Made by a program: the position numbers and the translations under genes
From: Cunninghamia lanceolata
Lineage: Eukaryota; Streptophyta; Pinopsida; Cupressales; Cupressaceae
NCBI GenBank assembly: GCA_027924645.1
Contig: BSBN01000781.1
Coordinates: 1,674,001-1,738,000, forward strand
DNA: 64,000 bases
Direction of reading: 5' to 3'
Shown here: piece after piece, positions 8,796 to 20,163 of the stretch
Numbering within the stretch: the stretch's first letter is position 1
Layout of the letters: the number at the start of each line of letters is the position of its first letter
Notes under the pieces: model-generated
Database searches by the model: none
Told to the model about the DNA's origin: nothing
The model's input: only the letters and a program-made list of their open reading frames with translations

Positions 8796-11223
8796 TGTTG
8801 ACTTTTTCCCAGACTGGATGCTTATTCCCAGATATCCCTACAAGGTAGCCATCAGTGATCAACAGGAGCTCTGGGCCAGGGGGTCAACAGTGTAGGAGAT
8901 AGACTCTATATTTTATCTCCTCTTCTTCTTCAGGCTCTGCAAGACCTAGGGGGGTATTCCCTACTCAACATCCATGAGGATATGCATACAAGGCTGGGAT
9001 GCTGACAGAAAGCAGATAGTCCTCCTATAAGTAGACCAAAACTGAAAGATAAGGGCAAAGGGGCTAGCTTTGGGCCTATTTGCAGTTGTAGACAGAGGAC
9101 TGAGGATCCTAAACTAACTCTAATGTCCTAATGTTGGTTTTAGATTTTGCTTTGGAGTTTAAGTGTGGATGCAAAGCTGGGTATGGTTATAACACAAAAC
9201 AAAGCATGATTGGTGCCTATCCAGGGCCTGGAGTCAATAGACATACACCTGTGAATGATCAGCATAAACAACTAAAACTGGATCTCAAGGGGATATGTGT
9301 GATACCTGCCTTACAGGCATCTCCCAATACAAAGTGTTAGGTTATCTCTACTTATGGTATCCCTACTGCAGTATACCCTTCCCAATGTTCAACCTGAAAA
9401 CAGTTTAATCTACCCCTTGAGTAGAAGTTAAAAGATCAGACAGTCAACATAGGAATTCTATGCTCTAGAATCTAAACATTACTAAACATCCAGATTCAGA
9501 AGAAGAATACATGCAATACTGGAGACAGAATTAACACAACACATGCCAAACAGCATTTCTCATATAAATTTAATCATGAAATCAGTGGGTTCATGCCAAA
9601 AACAAACAACAGGAGATACATAAACTCACAGGTAAGCTGTACAGAGCAACCAGATCAGCTTGTCATGCATTACAGAGCCAAAATCATCAACTTTCAACAA
9701 CCTCTCAAATGAACAACACAACCTGCTTATAACAGCCAGGTAGGTGCTCAGCAATTAATTACAATGTTGACCAAAATCTCGCCAGATACACAGTATCATG
9801 GAAATGGCGCTCAAACACAACCGGATTGGCGCCCAAACTTGAATGCAGCAGGTGGGGGAGGAGACAGGAAGATTTCTCGAGCCCTGCGCTCCTGCCCGCT
9901 GATTGACACCTCCAGTCGGGTACAAGATCGACCCACGCCATCGCCCATACCTCTGCAACAATCGCCATTAATGGCGCACCAACCCGCGGCCTGGGGAAAA
10001 TCACCAAACAGACCATCGCAAGGTTTTCCCGTCGAGACTCATCATCATGATATTTGAAAATGCAGGATAACAATATCCCACATGCACCCCGCGATGACCT
10101 CAATAACACTTTATATACTAGGTCATGAGCATATATCATGTCGGTGCTTTTGCTCCCGACGACACTAGTATAGACTTCATCATCATCATCCTCCAGCAGC
10201 ATGATATCCTGTTGTTCGAAATATCACCCTGACGTCATCATGATATTTGAAACAAATCCTTCATGATAACCGCCTTCATCGGCACAACCTGATCCATCGG
10301 AGGAACATCCTCCTGCTGAGCCGATACCAAAAGTCTGGCCGATGAACATCCTGATGACGTCATCATCATATCCGCCTACTGCACACCTCCTCTCATCCGG
10401 ATGACGTCATCATCATGTTTGCAAATATCAGGAGGTCTCTTCAAGATGATCAGTGTTAGATATATGACCCCCGCGGACCTTGATGACGTCATCATCATAT
10501 TTACATCATCATGATATTCGGAAGACAACCGGATATTTGGAAATATCCTGATGATGTTCAAATATCAGGTTGCACTGTAGCTCCTCTGTAAGATCGGGGC
10601 GAAAACTGAATATGATGATGCTGCTTGAAAAGATCACCCTCAATAGATAACACGCGAAACCAGCCGGCGGATATCTCCTTGATATCAACATCATCATGAT
10701 GTTCGAACAAACATATATCCGGGTGATATGAAAATATCACCCCCTCCTTCGCGAATATCATGATGCAGATAGGCAGAAAGAAAAATATCACCCTGATATG
10801 CGGATGACGTCAGCATCATCAGGATGAGAAACAAAGAACAAGAAGTAATACAACATCATCAGGATGATATTGACTAAGATCATCCTGACGTTCCAAAATA
10901 TGATGACCCTAGTGAATATCGGGTCGCAATTACAACTCTTCAACAACATCATCAGGATGATGTTAACCAAGATCACCCGATGATAAAAATATCACCCCGG
11001 CGAAATATCATGAAGGCAGAAAATATGATGACCTCCACAAGCAGCAGGATGATAATTGGAAACATGATGATGATGACCTCCTCCTCAGGAAAATATGATG
11101 CTGCAGTTGAAAAATACTGAGGAGGTCCAACACTTAGAAAAAATGGGCAAGAAGATAAAGGCTTCAAATGAAGAAACCTCCTGATCATGACAAATCAACC
11201 CCTGGTCAAAATGAGTGTCAACA
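8796..11223 (-). repeat. E1 5' LTR, complete, 2,428 bases
   Basis: Plus strand starts TGTTGACTTTTTCC and ends GAGTGTCAACA. The right 1,991 bases are nearly identical to 1-1991. The minus-strand TATA box is at 10110-10117 and TGACGTCA octamers at 10230, 10355, 10402, 10484 and 10805. Bases 11224-11228 (GGGTG) should be the target duplication if the LTR ends at 11223; the left flank is outside the window. Confidence 0.93.
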
Positions 11224-11235
11224 GGGTGGAGAATG

Positions 11236-11836
11236 ATGGATCATGTGTGCCTGAGTACTGGATACATCCTTCGTATTCCAGACTGCCTACATACCCTGTA
11301 TCCACGGGATCAAGGCACACTTACGATGGAAGATGAACGTGATAAATATGTAGTTCTGGATAGAGTGATGAGATGGGTCAAGATGGAAGGGGGATCTTAT
11401 GTACCTAAGTACTAGAAACATCCTTCGTATTCCAGACTGCCTACATACCCATATCCATGGGATCAAGGTACCTTAAGATTGAGAAGAGATGATATGTAGT
11501 TCTGGTTAGTGTGATGATGTGGGAAAAGAGCGGAGAGGAGGTGATCTTATGTACCTGAGTACTGGAAACGTCCTTCGTATTCTAGACTGCCTACATACCC
11601 ATATCCATGGGATCAAGGTACCTTAAGATTGAAAAGATGATATGTAGTTCTGGTTAGTGTGATGATGTAGAAAAAGTGTTGAGAAGATGTGATCTTATGT
11701 ACCTGAGTACTGGAAACGTCCTTCATATTCCAGACTGCCTACATACCCATATCCATGGGATCAAGGTACCTTAAGATTGAAAAGATGATATGTAGTTCTG
11801 GTTAGTGTGATGATGTAGAAAAAGTGTTGAGAAGAT
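11236..11836. repeat. Tandem repeat in E2 3'UTR, period about 150 bases, four copies
   Basis: The core CTGAGTACTGG or a close variant starts at 11251, 11405, 11555 and 11703 (spacing 154, 150, 148). Copies three and four are nearly identical; copies one and two are more diverged. Each contains TATCCATGGGATCAAGG and GATATGTAGTTCTGG. Tat-lineage elements are known for hypervariable 3'UTR tandem repeats that can seed satellites. The left end is cut by the E1 insertion, so the array may have been longer. Confidence 0.9.
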
Positions 11837-12430
11837 AACAGCCTTATCATAGGAGCGATGTGTCCGTTAAAGGGTGTTACCTGTGGAAATGAGACAAGAT
11901 TGAAGTATGTGCTGTGAACCACGAACAAGGAACCAATCCTAGACCGAAGCCAAGGAAAGAGCTGCCCCCATTCTGGTAGAGGAAACTGTAGGGGTGACTA
12001 CCGAAGAAGACACAGAAAGACATGACCTAGGACAAGACAGTGTTAATTGTAGACACAGACCAAGACATGGGAAGATGACGAGGGACATTGACACATTTCC
12101 AAGCTATACCAGATAGGGAGATGGAAATACAAACGAAGTCAATGGTGTTATTATGGGTGGATGGATGAGGCACGTTGCGAACTGGACAAGGAGTGGACAG
12201 GACTCGATAGACGATGGATGCTGACTCTATGCATAGCGCCTGTTTGCCAGGTTTTCACTATGGTACTTATCCAAGGCGCCTGTTTGCCAGGTTTTCACCA
12301 GCAGATGGATTTTTTTGGTTTTTTTGATTTTGTTTTTTTTTTAATTTTTTTTAATTTTTTATTTTTTTGATTTTTTTTTTTTTTTTTTATTTTTTTGATT
12401 TTTTGATTTTTTGTGGGAATACTCTGAGGA
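11837..12430 (-). other. Rest of E2 3'UTR: short direct repeat and T-rich tract
   Basis: No coding sequence. GCGCCTGTTTGCCAGGTTTTCAC appears at 12236-12258 and 12276-12298, 40 bases apart. Bases 12308-12412 are almost pure T runs on the plus strand (A-rich on the element strand) and are low complexity. The stretch 11837-12235 shows nothing I recognise. Confidence 0.7.
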
Positions 12431-15400
12431 TCAGGCATAGAACTTCTTGAGATGGACACTGTTAAGTGGCTCATCTAGAGGAATGCCATTAGGTGTAGCT
12501 AAAGTATAAGCTCTTGATCCATATGCTGCTATCACAATGAAGGGACCTAACCAATTAGGCTCAAACTTACCCTTCTTCTCTCGATCTACTTGATTTCTCT
12601 GATTCTCCTTAAGTACAAGATCACCAACTTGAAACCGTCTTTCTTTGATCTTTTTGTTGTAATTACGCTGGAGGCGGTTTTGATAGACATGGAGATGATT
12701 AAGTGTGGCAAGGCGCCTCTCATCTAGTAGTTCAAGCTCAGCTAATCTGGAAATGCGATATTCATCTCTGCCGATCAGGTCCTACATGGATACTTTGAGG
12801 GATGGGATCTCGACCTCTATAGGTAGGATGGCTTCAGAGCCAAAGACCAAGGCATATGGTGTGGCACTAGTTGGTGTTCTGATACTAGTGCAGTAGGCCC
12901 ATAGGGCGGGATTGAGTTGCAAGTGCCAATCACGACCAGCTTCATTGACCGTTTTCTTGAGGATCTTGAGAATGGTTTTATTGGAAGCCTCAGCTTGGCC
13001 GTTACTCTGCGGATAGTAGGGAGTTGAAAAGTGATGTTGGATATTGTATTGTATGCAAAAGGCACGAACATCTTGGTTCTTGAATGGTCTCCCATTATCA
13101 GTGACAATGGCTTGGGGAATACCATACCGGCATATGAGGTAGTTTAGAATAAACTTGGCTATTTGCTTACCGGTGATATAGGTCATAAGAATGGCTTCCA
13201 CCCACTTCGTGAAATACTCATTGGAGGAGGAAGGGTGGATTTGTCCTATGAGGTCAAGACCCCATTGAGAAAAAGGCCATGGAGTAGTCACAGGTTGTAA
13301 CTCATGAGCGGGTGTGTGAATCAAATCTCCATGCTGCTGACATTGTAGACACTTCTTAGCAAACTGTGCAGCATCTTGCTCTATTGTCGGCCAGTAATAA
13401 CCTGTTCTGAGTATCTTCTTAGCAAGATTAGGACCGGTAGAATGTGCGCCACAGACACCTTCATGTATGTCTCGTAAGGTAGCTTCGGCTTCTTCCACGT
13501 TAAGACATCGTAAGAGGATACCATCGAGACTCCGGCGATATAGTGTATCACCCAGAATGATGTAACGAGAGGATCGACGGATAAAGGTTTTGCGTTGGGA
13601 GGATGATAGGTCAGGGGGAAAGGTTTTGTTCTTGAGGTATTCATAGATATCTTCGTACCATGGGGAATTGGGACCAACAAGTTCACAGATGATTTTAGTA
13701 ACAGGAACATCGATGACTGGTATCAACAATTGCTCGATCAAGAATTCACATTTCTGTGTATTTGCAGGCATGTCGATCAGTGACCCTACAGAAGCCATAG
13801 AATCGGCAGCTTTGTTATGCTCTCTTGGAATTTGCTCAAATGTGATGCTAGAAAAGTGTGGTTTGTAGGCATCCACTAGTTGCTTGTAGGGGACCAACTT
13901 TTCATCTTTTGTTTGGTATTCATCTGTGACTTGGCGAATGACTAGCTGTGAGTCTCCATATACTTGTAATTCTGTAATGTCCCATTGAACTGCTATATTG
14001 AGACCTATAAGGAGTGCTTCATACTCAGCTATGTTGTTGATGCAAGGGAATGCAAGCCGATATGACTTTGGAATGTAGTCATTCTGAGGTGTAACAAATA
14101 AGATGCCGGCTCCTGATCCATGCTGTGTGTAAGAACCATCAAAGTATAACTTCCACATTATGGAGGTAGCAAGAGTGAAGAGATTTTCATCAGGGAAGTC
14201 TGCCACCATAGGATGTGTATCTTTCATAGGTGCTTCTGCCAGTTGATCCGTGAGGGCTTGTCCTTTGATTGCCTTACGATCAGTGTACTCAATGTCGAAC
14301 TCACTAAGGATCATGACCCATTTAGCTAGTCTACCTATGAGAGCTGCTTTTGCTAGTAGATATTTCAAGGGATCAATCTTGGCTATCAGATTTGTGTGTT
14401 GGTTTAGCATGTAATGCCGCAACTTTTGGGAGGCGAACACTACTGCTAAACAAGCCCTTTCCATTGGTGAATAATTGAGCTCGTATCCCACCAAGGTTCT
14501 ACTAATGTAATAAATTGCATGCTCCTTTCTTGTGTCATCATTCTGTGCTAGCAGAGCCCCTAGGGCTGAGTTTGTAGTGGAGATGTACAATATCAAGGGT
14601 TTGTCCACAACTGGTGGAACCAATACAGGAGGTGTAGCTAGATACTCTTTAAGTTGATCAAACGCTGCCTGACACTTGTTGTCCCATAGAAACGAGACAT
14701 CCTTTCGGAGCAAGTGTTGAAAGGGTTGACATTTATCTGCTAGCTGTGAGATGAAACGTCGAATGGACTGCAACCTTCCTTGGAGGCTCCTTAATGCTTT
14801 TAGGTTCTTTGGTGGAGGCATCTCCACTATAGCCTTTACTTTCGCTGGATCTACTTCGATGCCTCTACGAGATACAATGTATCCCAATAGCTTCCCTGAT
14901 GTTACGCCGAATACACACTTCTTTGGATTGAGTCTGACTTGGTATTTTTCAAGCCTGTCAAAGATCTATCCTAGGACCTGTATGTGATCCGCCCGAGAAG
15001 ATTTAGCCAATATATCATCAACATAGTCTTCCATGATGTGATGAAATAGATCGTGGAAGATCACTGTCATTGCTCTCTGATAGGTTGCTCCTGCATTCTT
15101 CAAACCAAATGGCATGACACACCAACAATAATTGCCCCAAGGACAAGTAAAGGTTGTTTTATGTTGGTCTTCTTTAGCTATCCTTATCTGATTATAACCT
15201 GAGAATCCGTCCATGAGAGAAAGCATCTCGTGACCTACTGTCAAGTCCACTATAATGTCAATGTTTGGTAGTGGAAAGTCGTCTTTAGGACATGCCTTAT
15301 TGAGATCTCTGAAATCATTACACATGCGGATGCGCCCATTGGGTTTAGACATAGGTACAATGTTTGAGACCCAATCTGAATAGTCAATAGGTCATATAAA

Positions 15401-16066
15401 CTTGGCATCTAATAGCTTTTGTACTTCCACCTTCACCAAGAGAGCTATCTGTGGATGCATTTTTCTCAACTTCTGCTTGACTGGTTTCACCTTGGGATCA
15501 ACTGTGAGATAATGAACTACCAGCTTAGGGTCTAGCCCTGGCATATCTGCATAGGTCCATGTGAAGTTGATGGTTCATTGCAAGAAGAAGCTATTAAGAT
15601 TTCTATGCTCTGTGTCAAATAAGGATGCTGCTAGGAATGTTGTCTTTGGATTCTGTTCTGTACCCAGGTTGATCTCTGTAGAATCTTCCACTAGTAGAGC
15701 TGATTTCTCCTGGTACTTAGATGGTAAGGGAAGGTCAAATCCTCCATCCTCAAGTGCCACAGTTGGGTTTTCACCTTTGGATACGTCCTTTATTTTTACT
15801 ATTTTATGATCAGGAGGTGCCACTGTGTGGTTTTCACCTAGAGATCTTTCTTTATTTGCACTTTTGCGACTAGAGGATTTGGCATTCTCACCAAAATAAG
15901 CCGTGGGCTCTAGTTCCATTACAAAACCTGCCTTGTGATCACTAAGAGGGATACCCTCCCGAAGTCCCATGAACTCAGCTAGAGCTTCATCATTCTGAAA
16001 CACGTCTATAACGGGGGTCCCTTGTTGGTCCCAATCGATAAGTTCAGGGTAGACAAGCGTGACATT
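12431..16066 (-). pseudogene. pol: E2 pol: RT, RH, aRNH and integrase, with five nonsense codons
   Basis: One minus-strand frame from the gag-PR part down to a natural TGA at 12431-12433. Premature stops are at 16067 (TAG), 15575 (TGA), about 15390 (TGA), 14964 (TAG) and 12782 (TAG), each one transition from CAG or CGA. RT motifs CNDFRDLNKACPKDDFPLP and YVDD (15015-15030 area) are kept. Ty3-type RNase H reads YISTTNSALGALL with its first Asp lost. The archaeal-type RNase H follows (FDGSYTQHGSGAG, AEYEALLIGL, GDSQLV, KAADSMA). Integrase has CLQC, WGLDLIG, VTDNGRPF and SNGQAEAS, but its middle is short between PSSSNE and YFTKW. After the last stop the carboxy end continues to KKFYA. Confidence 0.9.
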
Positions 16067-19015
16067 CTAGGTGCTGGTGGTGGAAGTTAAGGATACGGAG
16101 GATAGTGTAAAAATGGAGGATTCTGCGAATAGATTGGTTATGTGGAGGGAAGAGTCATCGGTGATATCCTCTGTAGACGTCGTATCGGCGGGAAAAGTGT
16201 CAGCTACCTCATCGAGGATATACTCGATGTCCGAGGCGCGTGGTACCTTCTTACCAAATCCTAATCCTTTCTTGTCTAGCTTCTTTGTTACCACAATGGG
16301 CTCCATAGTTCCTTGATTTTGTTTCCCAAGGCCACCCTTGCCTTTATAGCCCATGTTTTTCACTATCCTTAAGCCATTGCCATACTGCTTGACTGGTATC
16401 GTGACTGGTTCTTTCTCCTTGTAGAGCCAAGAAGAGATGTCCCCAATGGTTTCCTCTTCCAATAATCGTCCATGTTGGAATTGGGTTAGGAATGGTGGGG
16501 GAGGAATATTTTCTTTTTTGGTAACTTTGGCAATGGGTGGTTTGCCATAAGATTTTGGAGATAAAGGCATCCGCCCTACACAACAAGATTCGGAGATAGC
16601 ATAAGTGCCAAAGCCTATATCTCGGACGCGTGCTGTGATTTTGGGGAGGGGTGTAGGCTCACTTGTAGAGGCTTGCGTGAGAGTTTCAGGGTCAACATAA
16701 AGAGGGGATTCAAGGGCTTTGTCATTTTTAGGCACTTGGTTGCAATTCTTATAGCTTCCTTGCAAGACACGGCAAAATTCAAAAGGATTAGGATCTCCTG
16801 GGATGGTGATCTCTGTACCATTGTATGGGAACTTTAGGGACTGATGGTACGTGGAGGGGATAGCTTTCATTGCATGGATCCATGGGCGGCCAAGAATAAT
16901 GTTGTAAGGCAGCTCAATATCAAGAACTTGACACCTGGTTTCAAGCATAACGGGGCCCAGCTGTATAGGCAAGTGAATAACACCTTCTGAATGGCGTTCT
17001 GCATCATCATACCCCTTGATTGTAATACTATGATCAATGTTGACGTGATCCTCAGAGTATCCCAATTGTTTGAGTAACTTTAAAGAACAGATGTTGAGAC
17101 CAGCACCACCATCTATGAGGATGCGTTTGATTTTGCCCTTATGGATGAGAACTTCAATATGGAGGGCATCATTGTGACAAGGATCATGGGAGGGGAGGTC
17201 TTTCTCAGAGAAGACCACGTTGTAAGGCGAAGCAATATTACCCACTATAGCTTGGAAATCTGTGACTGCTATGTTGTTAGGAACGGAAGATTCTTGGAGG
17301 GCCTTTTCTAGCACCACTCTATGTGCAGGTGATGACCGTAGAAGGTCCAAAATAGAGATCTGTGCTAGTGTTCTCCCTAGATGTTCGACAAGATTATAAT
17401 CAGACTGAACTGGAAGTCTAGGTGTAGGTGTACAGATGGTGACATGACCTCGACGAGTAGTAATAGCACAATCCGTAGATTTGCCTTTGATGGTGAGGGT
17501 AGACACTCGACTCTCTTCAAAATGACCTACAATGGAATCGAAAGACGTGGATGCGTGATTGATACCTTTACCTCTATCCTGAGGAGGAGGTGGACCGTGA
17601 TGAGGGAATGGTTCCTTGTACATATCGAGATCCTTGTTCGTGTGTTGCGCTGGTGATTCATCCTCAAAAGTGATTTGATTACCGTCGATGAGGTTTTGGA
17701 TGAGGTGCTTAAGCTTCATGCAAGACGCAGTTCGATGACCTTTGCTCCTATGGAACTCACAATACTCATTGTCTCTGTAATGTGCAGTTTTGTAGACAGG
17801 TTCGCCATATGGGGGAGCATCAGGTAAGGTGATGAGACCTTTCTGCAAAGCTTGCTGTAAGACCGATTCGATGGGCACTCCCAAGGGGGTGAATTGACGT
17901 TGCGGAGGGTAATCTTGTTGGGGCCGCTCTTGTTGTCGTTGCTGTTGGTTGGGATAAGGCTGCCTTTGTTGCTGCTGTTGTTGAGGTGGAGCTTGACTTG
18001 GTTTGGAGAGCTGCAGCGAGGTTTGCAATGTTTGGACATGCTTAGTATCGACCACCCCATCATTGACCATGTTTTTGTTCTTGTTCCAATATTTGGGTTT
18101 ATCGTTCGACTGTTGATGAGAATTGCTATCTTTCGTCTCCTTAAAGATTTTGACCACACCCTTAGCAATGAGGGCCTTCTCAATGTTGATACCCTTGTAT
18201 GTGATTTCATCGAAGGTTGTAGCACTAAGAATTTGTAAATGGAAACCTAACTCTTGGTTGAGGTTCTGCACGAATATGCTAACAAGCTGTTTCTCCGGAA
18301 TCTTGAAAGGGAATTTACTAGCCATTTGTCTCCATTGTTGAAGGAAAGAAATGAAATTTTCCCCATTTTTCTGTTTATTATTGCATAGGTCCGTCATGGA
18401 AATCTCATGCTCTGCGTTGTAAGAAAAATGGGTGGCAAACTTCTCTGCTAGCTCGTTGAAAGACTTGATACCCGTAGGTAAGTGTGAGAACCATTCTATT
18501 GCTTGACCTCCAAGACTGCGAGGAAAAAGACGCATAAGATATCTGTCGTTATGAGAGACCTCGAAGCAAGCAAGATAGAATTCCCTAAGATGGTCTTTAG
18601 GGTCACCTTTTCCTTTGTACTTATCGAACTTGGGAATAGTAAAATTTTGAGGAAAAGGGATCATTGGTAATGACCGATCAAAAGGATAAGGGCACACTTC
18701 CTCTAAGGAGAAGGTCTTTTTGGTGTGGCCAAACGTAAGATCAGATAGCTGTTGTTGTACCTCCGCTATCTTTAGTTCCATAGTCGTGGGAGGGGTTGGT
18801 AACATCTCCTGTTGTCCAAAAAGTGGTTGGTGTTGCCCATATGGCAGATTATAGTGTGAGCCATGCGTACTGGTATTATAAGGGTTGTAAGATTGATTAG
18901 GATTGTAGGGATTGTATGATTGGTTCAGATTGGGTTGGAATTGGAGGCCTTGATTAGGCAGAGGTGGAGGTGGCGCTAGGTAAGAATGTTGGCTTTGCGA
19001 CGGTTGAAGAAAGGC
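16067..19015 (-). pseudogene. gag-pro: E2 gag and protease with a G-patch-like segment
   Basis: Frame of 912 residues from an ATG at 18805, but open further upstream to about 19015, where a one-base shift separates it from the amino-terminal gag. Retrotransposon gag domain at residues 70-200; Gln/Pro-rich linker 270-305; zinc knuckle C349-x2-H352-x4-H357-x4-C362; protease IDGGAG at 564-569, the Tat variant of DSGA; and glycine-rich NGLRIVKNMGYKGKGGLG at 810-827 followed by KKGLGFGK, which resembles a G-patch. It ends at TAG 16067-16069 and continues in frame into pol. The capsid, nucleic-acid binding and processing roles follow from the families. Confidence 0.88.
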
Positions 19016-20163
19016 ATTGGGGGAGGAAAGCTAAAGTGTGTTTGATTAGGTTGTGATGGTGGCACATAGCTTTGGGAAACCTGATGTTGGGTATGTTGAG
19101 AGTGGCTAGGCAATGTATGAAAGAAGTTGAGCGAGGATGAACGTTGTGGAGGTGGAACATGGTTAGAAGTGATTTGCGACGGTTGGGGTTGATTGAAGAT
19201 GAGAGTAGAAGAATGTTGTGGTGGAGGAACATAGGTAGAAGTGATTTGCGACGGTTGGGGTTGCTTGAGGATGAGAGTAGAAGAATGTTGTGGTTGGGGC
19301 TGCGTGACTCTAATTGGTTGAGAGACATGCAGGTGTGATGATATAGGAGGTGGCATTTGTTTAGACCCTTGTTGCATGGCTACATAAGTGTTCCCCGGAT
19401 TGTAATTGGGTGGGAAACCTACGCGTGATGGGGTAACCAAGATTCCGCTTGCGCTTGGGGTGGACACTTTAGGAGGTGGTGGCACATTCGATCGAGCTAA
19501 GGTGGCTTGCTTAGCTAACGCTGCTTGACGTTGGAGAGCTTCTTGTTGGTTTTGATAGATCTCCATAGGAGTCAAAAGTGGTGATATGGGCCTCTCCTCT
19601 GTTGGATTTGGAAAAAGGGGATTCCTATACTGTGAGCCTTGAGTAGGTAAGGGCGTAGTTACCGTGGACATGGTTTGCACCACTTGTATGGTTTCTTGGG
19701 TGTTGGTGCTCTCCTTGAGAGTGGACACATCAAAATCTTGAGGTAACTTGGCACCTTGCTTTGCAAGCAAGCGAAAGAAATGATCCTGGTTCTCACTAAG
19801 GATTTTATCAAAGGCAGCTATAGCTCTAGGATCTTGTATAAATTCATCAAGATCTTGCCCATCTTCTTGAGAGGATTGACCTATTTCAAAGTGTCGCTCT
19901 TCTTGAGATGGGGTTTGATCTACGATATAACCTTGTGGGACAAAATCTGGAGGCAAGCCTGTGGTATACTGAGGTGCATTTAGCAAAGGGGTTCTATCCT
20001 CATGAGGATTGCTTGGTTCATCTATGTGCGGCATGTTTGGAGAGATGTTTGGTTTTGCCGCGGGTGTACTTGGAGTCACCTTGGGAGTAATGTTGAGACG
20101 ACTTGTTTGTGGTGTGCGAGGGGGTGACTTGTGCTTCTTTGGGACAACTTGCCTTGACTTCAT
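18976..20163 (-). pseudogene. gag: E2 gag amino-terminal Pro/Gln-rich extension
   Basis: 395 residues from ATG at 20161-20163. It is Pro-, Gln- and Ser-rich, with a basic start (MKSRQVVPKKHKSPPR) and a possible helix (DPRAIAAFDKILSENQDHFFRL written here in part as FDKILSENQDHFF). Two repeats of a Q-P-Q-x-H-S-S-T-L-I unit lie near residues 290-330. The frame is lost at about 19010-19018, and the other frame continues PSQSQHSYLAPPPP into the gag domain. This is one polyprotein broken by a single-base indel. No enzyme domain. Confidence 0.75.

Larger units (their letters stand above)
1..11223 (-). mobile_element. E1: young Tat-type Ty3/gypsy LTR retrotransposon, left LTR cut by window edge
   Basis: Minus-strand element with 5' LTR at 8796-11223, primer binding site, split gag, a long gag-pol frame and 3' LTR at 1-1991. 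Bases 1-1991 match 9233-11223 at a constant offset of 9232, and by eye I found only two differences (800/10032 and 1229/10461), so insertion was recent. The LTR begins TGTTGAC and ends GTCAACA on the plus strand, a 7-base inverted repeat typical of LTR ends. E1 lies in the 3'UTR tandem-repeat zone of E2. The left boundary is outside the window, about 437 bases before position 1 by LTR length. Confidence 0.95.

Noticed and set aside
12308..12412. T-run as a pol III terminator or a retroposed poly(A) tail
   Set aside because: It sits directly after E2 pol inside its 3'UTR with no pol III gene or duplication nearby; simple-sequence expansion is enough.
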